Of a DNA stretch of 6,819 nucleotides, positions 1-4,783 are shown piece by piece (position 1 is the stretch's first letter; the number at the start of each line of letters is the position of its first letter). The notes under the pieces are model-generated. The model did not search any database and was not told where the DNA came from. It saw nothing but the letters and a program-made list of their open reading frames with translations. The position numbers and the translations under genes were made by a program. Origin of the DNA: Erythrobacter sp. (lineage in GTDB: Bacteria > Pseudomonadota > Alphaproteobacteria > Sphingomonadales > Sphingomonadaceae); assembly GCA_013214365.1 (NCBI GenBank), contig JABSPI010000245.1:1-6819 (forward strand), given 5' to 3'.

Positions 1-716
1 ATGCGCAGCTGCTCTTCCTCGCCCGCATTTTGAAGATCGGTTGCGTTCTTGATCTTGGCCTTGGCAAAATCGGTTCCACGATTGAGGATCGTGACCGTAT
101 TGCCGAGCGCCGGATCGGTGGCGAGGCCCAAAGCGTTTTCAATCCCGGCATCGCCGGTTCCAACCACGATGATGTTCTTGTCGATGTGATCTTCGGGATC
201 ATCCAATTGCGGTGTGATCATCGGATGATCGGCGCCGGGACAGCGCAGCTTGTTCGGATTACCCTGTGTCCCGATGGCCAGCACGATCGCTTTGGCATTG
301 ACCGAGCCGCCATCTTTGAGCGCGATGGTGAAATTGCCCTGCTCCCCCTCAACCGAGGTGACCTCGGCGTTGAGCTGGCAATTGATTTCGAATGTGTCCA
401 CCTCGTGTTCGGGGTGGGGAATGTCGGGGTGATTGATCCCGCAATGCTTGTTCCAGATGCCGAGGATCTTCTCGCGCGTTCCTTCGGCGAATTGCATCCC
501 GTCGAGCGCGCCTTCTTCATAGCCGCCCGCCCGCAATTGCAGGTCGGAGGGCGTCGCCATGACGTGCTTGCCCTTTTGATATTTGAAAATCGTGTCAGAC
601 AGGTGGTCGGTTTTTTCCAGCAGGATGTGGCTCATCCCCCGCTTGGCGGCTTGGCCAGCGGCACTCATCCCGGCGGGGCCGGAGCCAATAATGGCGACAT
701 CGTATAACTCTGCCAA
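1..716 (-). CDS. FAD/NAD(P)-dependent oxidoreductase, thioredoxin-reductase-like fold (partial, C-terminus outside window)
   Basis: Two-dinucleotide-binding-domain flavoprotein of which 238 N-terminal residues are visible; the frame is open to the window edge. The FAD-binding GSGPAG lies at residues 11-16 after a beta strand, with an acidic E34 ending the second strand. An ATG-like motif (LAIGTQG) is at 146-152, and a second Rossmann motif (VVGTGDAG) for NAD(P)H is at 184-191. A KGKHVMATP segment near 48-56 recalls flavoproteins that carry extra electron-transfer or cyclic-nucleotide-binding domains at the C-terminus, which would lie outside this window. The CxxC between the two nucleotide domains of true thioredoxin reductases is absent: the only cysteines are single ones at 92, 113 and 159. 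The start is TTG at 714-716. An in-frame TGA lies upstream with no ATG or GTG between, and a strong AAGGGGGGG ribosome site sits 5 bases before it. It is divergent from the CcmI-like gene. The fold is certain; the electron partner is unknown. Confidence 0.85.
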   Translation of the reverse strand, partial: MAELYDVAIIGSGPAGMSAAGQAAKRGMSHILLEKTDHLSDTIFKYQKGKHVMATPSDLQLRAGGYEEGALDGMQFAEGTREKILGIWNKHCGINHPDIPHPEHEVDTFEINCQLNAEVTSVEGEQGNFTIALKDGGSVNAKAIVLAIGTQGNPNKLRCPGADHPMITPQLDDPEDHIDKNIIVVGTGDAGIENALGLATDPALGNTVTILNRGTDFAKAKIKNATDLQNAGEEEQLR

Positions 717-721
717 TCTAT

Positions 722-728
722 CCCCCCC
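722..728 (-). promoter_or_regulatory. Homopolymeric G7 ribosome binding site for the oxidoreductase TTG start
   Basis: On the minus strand, AAA followed by seven G residues ends 5 bases before the TTG codon. It is the only Shine-Dalgarno-like run near the start and decides the start codon. A homopolymer here could slip and change the spacing to the start; that is inference only. Confidence 0.55.
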
Positions 729-751
729 TTTCGGATAGATGTTCCTGTGTT

Positions 752-780
752 TTCACCATACGGTTTCTCATCCCTAATAC
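752..780 (+). promoter_or_regulatory. Candidate sigma-70-type promoter for the CcmI-like gene
   Basis: TTCACC at 752-757 (4 of 6 match to TTGACA) is followed after exactly 17 bases by TAATAC at 775-780, a weak -10. Transcription would begin near 787, leaving a leader of about 40 bases before the ATG at 826. This position argues against the alternative TTG at 790 as the start. The match is only moderate. Confidence 0.3.
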
Positions 781-825
781 CAGATAGAATTGCCGTTTTC
801 TGCGCCGCTTGCTAGTGAAAATTAC

Positions 826-1800
826 ATGAGTTCTGATGCAAATAGCGCGCAAAAGCCCCCACCCAGCGATGGGGCGGGCAGCAAAGCAGGTTGGTTTCTT
901 CTAGGAGGGGCCGCGCTTCTTGCTGCCGGATCGATTGGATACAACGTCTATGATGGCGATCCGCAGCCGCCGCTTGCTGCCGCGCCCGCCCCGGATGCGC
1001 CGCCTTCAATAGAGGATTTGCGCGCTGCGGCGCAGGCGGCGGACGATGATGCCAATGCCTGGGCGCGGCTGGCTTTTGCTCATTATGAACGCGAAGAATT
1101 CGCCGATGCCGTCGCCGCGTATGAACGCGTGGTTGCGATTGATGATGGCGCGGCGGAAATGTGGTCCGCTTTGGGCGAAGCGCGGGTGATGGCGGTGGAT
1201 GCGGCGGACGCTGATGCCGACCCCTTGCCTGCGAGCGCAATTGAAGCTTTCGAGAAGGCATTAGAGCGCGATCCGGGTGATCCCAGAGCGCGCTATTTCA
1301 TGGCGGTGAAGCGCGATCTGGCGGGCGATCACGCAGGGGCGATTTCCGATTGGCTTGCGCTCTTGGCTGACACGCCGCCGGGCGCGCCTTGGGAACGCGA
1401 CGTGGTGCGCACGATCCGCCAAGTGGGCGCGATCCAGGATATTGCCGTTGATGACCGGATCGCCGCCGTGCTCGACGACCGCGCGCCAGCGCCCTTTTTC
1501 GCCGCAGGGCAGGGCGCGCCAGAGCCCAGCGTGCGCGGCCCATCGGCGCAGCAAATCGCCGAGGCGCAGCAAATGTCATCGAGCGACCGCGACGCGATGG
1601 TCGCCGGCATGGTCTCGTCGCTCGAAGCCCGGCTTCAGGATGAGCCGCAAAATCTCGACGGCTGGGTCATGCTGATCCGCAGCCGGGCAACTTTGGGCGA
1701 AACCGGCAAAGCGCGCGAGGCTTTGGCCAATGCAATCGCCGCCAATCCGGGCGAAGCCGATGAATTGCGCCGGCAAGCGGCAATGCTGGGGATTGAGTAG
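826..1800 (+). CDS. CcmI/CycH-like tetratricopeptide repeat protein, cytochrome c biogenesis
   Basis: Membrane-anchored TPR protein of 324 residues. A short polar N-terminus precedes one hydrophobic segment at residues 21-41, followed by an Ala/Pro-rich linker (46-60). TPR-like helices follow at about 77-108 (NAWARLAFAHYE, then FADAVAAYERVVAID), 110-150 (ending AIEAFEKALERDPGD) and 153-185. The C-terminal stretch 250-310 (MSSSDRDAMVAGMVSSLEAR, then LDGWVMLIRSRATLGETGKA) closely follows the CcmI/CycH C-terminal pattern. In that family the periplasmic TPR domain presents apocytochrome c to the haem ligation machinery. Canonical CcmI proteins have two N-terminal membrane segments and are often about 400 residues, so this is a short, single-span variant. 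The ATG at 826 is preferred over an in-frame TTG at 790, which would add 12 atypical residues. No other ccm gene is in the window; its divergent neighbour is a flavoprotein. Assignment to TPR is firm; the cytochrome c role is likely, by family resemblance. Confidence 0.8.
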   Translation: MSSDANSAQKPPPSDGAGSKAGWFLLGGAALLAAGSIGYNVYDGDPQPPLAAAPAPDAPPSIEDLRAAAQAADDDANAWARLAFAHYEREEFADAVAAYERVVAIDDGAAEMWSALGEARVMAVDAADADADPLPASAIEAFEKALERDPGDPRARYFMAVKRDLAGDHAGAISDWLALLADTPPGAPWERDVVRTIRQVGAIQDIAVDDRIAAVLDDRAPAPFFAAGQGAPEPSVRGPSAQQIAEAQQMSSSDRDAMVAGMVSSLEARLQDEPQNLDGWVMLIRSRATLGETGKAREALANAIAANPGEADELRRQAAMLGIE

Positions 1801-1933
1801 ACGCGCATTGGCGTGATGCGTCAGTGCGGGTGATGCTGCTCAAAATGCGCAGCGGCGCGGGCGGGTGAGGCTGGGTTGGCCGGCGGTGAACCGCGCTTTC
1901 AGATCGCACGTTTTTTGACCTTGCAGGCCTCAG

Positions 1934-1948
1934 TTGCGCATTGTGCAA
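1934..1948. repeat. Imperfect 15-base palindrome, possible protein-binding site or remnant
   Basis: TTGCGCATTGTGCAA reads as its own complement around the central T except at one position pair (5 and 11). It lies in the gene-poor region about 135 bases after the TPR gene. No function can be assigned. Confidence 0.3.
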
Positions 1949-2005
1949 GTTGATGAAGTACATCCAGAGGAAGGCTGTATCTAGCTGACGCAGCCCAAAA
2001 CGCAC

Positions 2006-2030
2006 AAAACCCCGCCGATGTGGGCGGGGT
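2006..2030 (-). terminator. Second terminator-like hairpin downstream of gdhA
   Basis: A perfect 8-base-pair stem pairs ACCCCGCC (2009-2016) with GGCGGGGT (2023-2030) around a six-base loop. Read on the minus strand, the stem runs into TTTTG and, a few bases on, another TTTT, so it resembles a Rho-independent terminator with a broken U tract. On the plus strand no T run follows. It lies about 240 bases beyond the strong gdhA terminator, so it serves either as back-up or as the end of a separate short minus-strand transcript. Confidence 0.5.
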
Positions 2031-2273
2031 CGCAAGGGGACGGGATTCAGCTTTGAAAGAGCAAGCGGGACCATAGCACCGCGCAGGCGTGTAGGAAAAT
2101 GCAATCACACAGGAGGGGGTAGCATGCTCGCTTAACCGCGCGTTCGCGATCGTCGATGTGCTGGTCGAGGAGGCCGATGCACACGACCTGTTCGGGGTAA
2201 TCGCTGGCTGAGGCCGCGTGCACGCTGTTGTTTGCAGCCGGCGCTGCGCAGGTGCTGTGCGCGAGCGGGCAAT

Positions 2274-2306
2274 AAAAAGGGGCGCGGCCAGACTGGACGC
2301 GCCCCT
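2274..2306 (-). terminator. Rho-independent terminator of gdhA
   Basis: On the minus strand, AGGGGCGCG pairs with CGCGCCCCT, with a further three-pair inner stem (CCA/TGG) around a GAC triplet, followed at once by TTTTTATT. It begins 43 bases past the gdhA stop codon. Stem length, GC content and U tract are all typical of an intrinsic terminator. Confidence 0.85.
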
Positions 2307-2332
2307 GTTTCAATGGGCCCTGTTTCGATGGG
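2303..2332. repeat. Tandem 15-base direct repeat, two copies
   Basis: CCCTGTTTCAATGGG (2303-2317) is followed immediately by CCCTGTTTCGATGGG (2318-2332); they differ at one base. Both copies lie in the gdhA 3' untranslated region, and one end overlaps the terminator stem. This looks like a local slippage duplication; each unit also begins CCC and ends GGG. Confidence 0.7.
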
Positions 2333-2349
2333 CTTGAGAGGCTCGGCGC

Positions 2350-3714
2350 CTAGACCACGCCGAAGGCCAGCATTGCGTCGGCCACTTTCTTGAAGCCGGC
2401 AATATTTGCGCCCTTCACATAGTCGACATAGCCTCCATTCGCGGCCCCTTGATCGCCATATTCGGTGCATTTTTCGTGGATGCCCGCCATCAGATCGGTC
2501 AGCATGTCGCCCAGCCGCTCTTGGTTCCAGCTGATCCGTTCCGAGTTCTGGCTCATCTCCAGACCCGACACCGCCACGCCGCCGGCATTGGCCGCTTTGC
2601 CCGGGCCATACATGATGCGGGCATCGTGGAAGACCTTCACCCCGTCCAAAGTGGTCGGCATATTGGCCCCTTCCGAGACCCCTTTGACCCCGTTCGACAC
2701 CAGCGTTTTGGCCTCATCCTCGTTCAATTCATTCTGCGTTGCGCATGGCAGAGCGAGATCGGCGGCCACGCCCCAAGGACGCTCGCCCGCGTGATAGGTC
2801 GCGCCTTTAAACTCGTCGACATATTCGCTGATCCGGCCGCGCTTGACCGTTTTGAGGTGTTTGACCCAATCGATCTTTTCCTGCGTTATGCCGTCGGGAT
2901 CGTGGATGAACCCGCCCGAATCCGACAAGGTCAAAACCTTGCCGCCCAGCTGGGTGATTTTTTCCGCCGCATGGGTTGCCACATTGCCCGATCCGGAAAT
3001 GACCGCATTGTGCCCCTCGACATCCATGCCTTGGTGTTTGAGCATGTTTTGCAGGAAATAGACCGCGCCATAGCCGGTCGCCTCGGGACGCATTTGCGAC
3101 CCGCCATATTCCTGCCCCTTGCCGGTCAAAACCCCTTCCCAACGATTGGTCAGGCGTTTGTATTGGCCAAACATATAGCCGATCTCGCGCCCGCCAACGC
3201 CGATATCGCCCGCGGGCACGTCGGTATTGGGGCCGATATGGCGATAAAGCTCGCTCATAAAGCTTTGGCAGAAACGCATCACCTCGGCATCGGATTTGCC
3301 CTTGGGATTGAAATTGGCGCCGCCTTTGCCCCCGCCCATCGGCAGGCCGGTGAGCGAATTTTTGAACGTCTGTTCAAAGGCGAGGAATTTGAGCACGCTT
3401 TCGGTCACGCTGGGGTGGAAACGAATGCCGCCTTTATACGGGCCGATCGCATTGTTGTTTTGCACCCGCCAGCCGCGTTGCACGCGGATATTGCGATTGT
3501 CATCTTCCCAGCACACGCGGAAGGACACGATCCGATCGGGCTCCGCAATCCGGCGCAGGATCTGCGCCTCGTGATATTCGACCTTATCGGCCATGAATTC
3601 AAAAATATCCTGCGCGACCTCGTGGACCGCCTGGATGAATTCGGTCTGGCCCGGATTGCGTTTGGTCACGCCGGCCATAAATTGTTCTAAATTCACATGA
3701 TCGGAAACGGGCAT
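2350..3714 (-). CDS. gdhA: NADP-specific glutamate dehydrogenase
   Basis: Complete 454-residue hexameric-type glutamate dehydrogenase (EC 1.4.1.4), which aminates 2-oxoglutarate with ammonium and NADPH in the cytoplasm. The substrate domain shows GPYKGGIRFHP (91-101; K94), FEQTFKNSL (113-121; K118), the catalytic-lysine motif GLPMGGGKGGANFNPKGK (123-140; K130) and PAGDIGVGGREIGYMFG (167-183; D170). The dinucleotide domain has ISGSGNVATHAAE (239-251). The second strand ends LSDSGG (263-268), where a serine rather than an acidic residue favours NADP over NAD. GPGKAANAGGVAVSGLEMSQ (370-389) is the usual C-terminal signature. The length equals the family norm and every key residue seen is intact. 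The start ATG has an AGGGGAG ribosome site 6 bases upstream. It lies 106 bases downstream of csaA in the same direction, but has its own candidate promoter and a strong terminator. Confidence 0.98.
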   Translation of the reverse strand: MPVSDHVNLEQFMAGVTKRNPGQTEFIQAVHEVAQDIFEFMADKVEYHEAQILRRIAEPDRIVSFRVCWEDDNRNIRVQRGWRVQNNNAIGPYKGGIRFHPSVTESVLKFLAFEQTFKNSLTGLPMGGGKGGANFNPKGKSDAEVMRFCQSFMSELYRHIGPNTDVPAGDIGVGGREIGYMFGQYKRLTNRWEGVLTGKGQEYGGSQMRPEATGYGAVYFLQNMLKHQGMDVEGHNAVISGSGNVATHAAEKITQLGGKVLTLSDSGGFIHDPDGITQEKIDWVKHLKTVKRGRISEYVDEFKGATYHAGERPWGVAADLALPCATQNELNEDEAKTLVSNGVKGVSEGANMPTTLDGVKVFHDARIMYGPGKAANAGGVAVSGLEMSQNSERISWNQERLGDMLTDLMAGIHEKCTEYGDQGAANGGYVDYVKGANIAGFKKVADAMLAFGVV

Positions 3715-3768
3715 TGTCTTCTCCCCTTTAAAGCAATGCGACCAGATCTCTTCTTTTTGAGAATGGTC

Positions 3769-3797
3769 TGTATCGGCTCAAACCCGTTCGGGCGCAA
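3769..3797 (-). promoter_or_regulatory. Candidate promoter of gdhA
   Basis: On the minus strand TTGCGC (3792-3797) and GATACA (3769-3774) are separated by exactly 17 bases, giving a leader of about 48 bases before the gdhA ATG. Each box matches the sigma-70 consensus at only three of six positions. It lies in the csaA-gdhA gap and would allow gdhA to be expressed independently of csaA. Confidence 0.3.
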
Positions 3798-3820
3798 GCG
3801 GTTTAAGGTTACATAAGGGG

Positions 3821-4159
3821 TCAACACATACGCGCGCCATTGGGCACGGTGTGATCGGGCCCGCTCAGGATGATCGCGCCCTTTGCATCGGCAAAGCCGA
3901 GCACCAGAACTTGCGACATGAACGGGCCGATCTGGCGCGGGGCAAAGTTGACCACCGCCATCACTTGGCGCCCGACCAACCCATCTGGCGTGTAGTGATC
4001 GGTGATCTGCGCCGAGCTTTTCTTGACCCCGATTTCCTCGCCAAAATCGACCCACAATTTGATCGCGGGTTTGCGCGCCTCGGGAAAGGGTTCGGCCTTG
4101 ATCACGGTGCCGGCGCGAATGTCGAGGTCGAGGAAATGGTCGAAGGAAACTAAATCCAT
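3821..4159 (-). CDS. csaA: CsaA-like tRNA-binding domain protein
   Basis: Single-domain protein of 112 residues, the usual length of CsaA (about 110). It consists of one OB-fold of the tRNA-binding type found at the C-terminus of some methionyl-tRNA synthetases and in Trbp111. The line DLDIRAGTVIKAEPFPEARK (11-30) begins the fold. FGEEIGVKKSSAQIT (39-53) carries the conserved SSAQI. VMAVVNFAPRQIGPFMSQVL (66-85) carries the N-F-x-P-R-Q-I-x-x-F-M-S signature, and LSGPDHTVPNGARM (98-111) closes it. CsaA has been described as a secretion-related chaperone and homologues bind tRNA; the true cellular role is not settled. The ATG at 4157-4159 matches the family N-terminus. The frame stays open far upstream, but that extension overlaps the next gene and is not protein-like. 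A GTG six bases earlier is possible but less likely. The Shine-Dalgarno is weak. Confidence 0.93.
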   Translation of the reverse strand: MDLVSFDHFLDLDIRAGTVIKAEPFPEARKPAIKLWVDFGEEIGVKKSSAQITDHYTPDGLVGRQVMAVVNFAPRQIGPFMSQVLVLGFADAKGAIILSGPDHTVPNGARMC

Positions 4160-4176
4160 GGCCACGGGTTTAGAAT

Positions 4177-4207
4177 TTGCCCGGCAATTTGGGAAGAGCT
4201 GCTCTTC
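4177..4207. promoter_or_regulatory. Pair of adjacent palindromes in the divergent csaA / hydroxylase control region
   Basis: TTGCCCGGCAA (4177-4187) is a perfect palindrome with 5-base arms about one central base. GAAGAGCTGCTCTTC (4193-4207) is a perfect palindrome with 7-base arms about one central base. Their centres are 18 bases apart. They lie 18-48 bases upstream of the csaA start and 94-124 upstream of the hydroxylase start. The second could be an operator, or a hairpin in the csaA leader. No regulator is encoded nearby in the window. Confidence 0.45.
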
Positions 4208-4265
4208 ACAATTGGGCTGGGCCGATATAGATTGCGGATTGCAACTGGGATGAATTGCGCGCCGC

Positions 4266-4273
4266 TTGCGCAA
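4266..4273. promoter_or_regulatory. TTGCGCAA palindrome upstream of the hydroxylase operon
   Basis: A perfect 8-base palindrome lies 28 bases before the 2Fe-2S subunit start, near where a promoter or operator would be expected. Further TTGC motifs occur at 4232, 4239 and 4255 without regular spacing. It may be chance. Confidence 0.2.
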
Positions 4274-4300
4274 TATTGGTAAACATTGGGGAGCCAGATA

Positions 4301-4780
4301 ATGGCGAGTTTCAAATTGAATGGTGAGGACATCACGCTGGATGTCGACCCGGATATGCCGGTGCTTTGGGCTGTGCGCGAACAGGCCGGATTGCTGGGCA
4401 CCAAATTTGGCTGCGGGGTGGCGGCTTGCGGGGCGTGCACCATGCATTTGGACGGCGAACCGGTGCGTTCGTGTTCGACCCCTGTTTCCATGGTCGAAGG
4501 CCGCGAAGTGACCACGATCGAAGGGATCACCGGCCCCGAGGGGCAAATGACCCGCGTGCAAGAGGCATGGATCAGCGAGCAGGTCCCCCAATGCGGATAT
4601 TGCCAATCGGGCCAGATCATGGCGGCGACCGCGCTGCTGCGTGACAATCCCAATCCCAGCGATGACGATATCGACAAAGCGATGAGCGGCAATGTCTGCC
4701 GCTGTGGCACCTATGTCCGGATCCGCCGCGCGATCAAGGTCGCCGCGGGCCAGATCGAACCGACCCAGCAGGAGGCCTAA
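4301..4780 (+). CDS. 2Fe-2S subunit of molybdenum hydroxylase (IorA-like, xanthine dehydrogenase family)
   Basis: 159-residue iron-sulphur subunit that relays electrons from the molybdenum centre of its partner. The N-terminal ferredoxin-like domain has the plant-type cluster cysteines C38, C43, C46 and C58 ([10 protein letters not shown], then RSCS). The C-terminal four-helix domain holds the second 2Fe-2S cluster with C98 and C101 (QCGYC) and C133 and C135 (NVCRCGTY). All eight ligands are present and the length is standard for IorA/CoxS small subunits. The ATG at 4301 has GGGGAG 7 bases upstream; an in-frame TTG at 4286 lies inside this ribosome site and is rejected. Only 3 bases separate its stop from the next gene, so the two form one operon. 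No FAD subunit is seen, which is typical of the two-subunit IorAB type. Substrate (isoquinoline, aldehyde or another) cannot be read from this subunit. Confidence 0.95.
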   Translation: MASFKLNGEDITLDVDPDMPVLWAVREQAGLLGTKFGCGVAACGACTMHLDGEPVRSCSTPVSMVEGREVTTIEGITGPEGQMTRVQEAWISEQVPQCGYCQSGQIMAATALLRDNPNPSDDDIDKAMSGNVCRCGTYVRIRRAIKVAAGQIEPTQQEA

Positions 4781-4783
4781 GCG

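Larger units (their letters stand above)
1801..2349. other. Gene-poor intergenic region between two convergent genes
   Basis: About 550 bases between the ends of the plus-strand TPR gene and minus-strand gdhA. It contains the gdhA terminator (2274-2306), a tandem 15-base repeat (2303-2332), a second hairpin with weak minus-strand terminator character (2006-2030) and a near-palindrome (1934-1948). Open frames exist on both strands but none has a credible start plus protein-like composition. There is no tRNA-like fold and no clear terminator for the plus-strand TPR gene. A plus-strand AGGAGGGGG at 2111-2119 precedes only a three-codon frame. The part between the two minus-strand terminators could be a short untranslated transcript, but no promoter was recognised. 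Confidence 0.6.

Noticed and set aside
30..707. 225-codon plus-strand frame opposite the oxidoreductase
   Set aside because: The minus-strand frame shows ordered FAD and NAD(P) motifs; the plus-strand frame is its complement.
790..825. TTG start 12 codons upstream for the CcmI-like gene
   Set aside because: No better ribosome site there, it would fall almost on the predicted transcription start, and the ATG at 826 gives a normal membrane-anchor N-terminus.
1883..1916. Possible plus-strand terminator after the CcmI-like gene (GCGG/CCGC stem, then TTTTTT)
   Set aside because: The stem has only four pairs and the T run is 16 bases away, too far for an intrinsic terminator.
2047..2313. 88-codon minus-strand frame after gdhA as a protein gene
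   Set aside because: Its only upstream start is a TTG before the gdhA terminator, so translation would run through the terminator; Cys-rich, family-free sequence with no ribosome site at later starts.
2449..3690. 413-codon open frame on the plus strand, opposite gdhA
   Set aside because: It mirrors gdhA, whose codon choice leaves the opposite strand open; gdhA itself is an unmistakable full-length enzyme, and the antisense product matches no family I recognise.
3819..3824. TTGACC on the minus strand as the -35 box of gdhA
   Set aside because: No acceptable -10 box lies 16-18 bases downstream; it overlaps the csaA stop codon.
4205..4231. TTCACA and TATAGA as a promoter for the hydroxylase operon
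   Set aside because: The boxes resemble consensus, but the spacer is only 15 bases, too short for a confident call.
4286..4300. TTG start five codons upstream for the 2Fe-2S subunit
   Set aside because: The TTG overlaps the GGGGAG ribosome site that serves the ATG at 4301.
3821..4606. Long 261-codon form of the CsaA reading frame
   Set aside because: The upstream part overlaps the 2Fe-2S subunit gene and is not protein-like; the CsaA family begins at the ATG at 4159.
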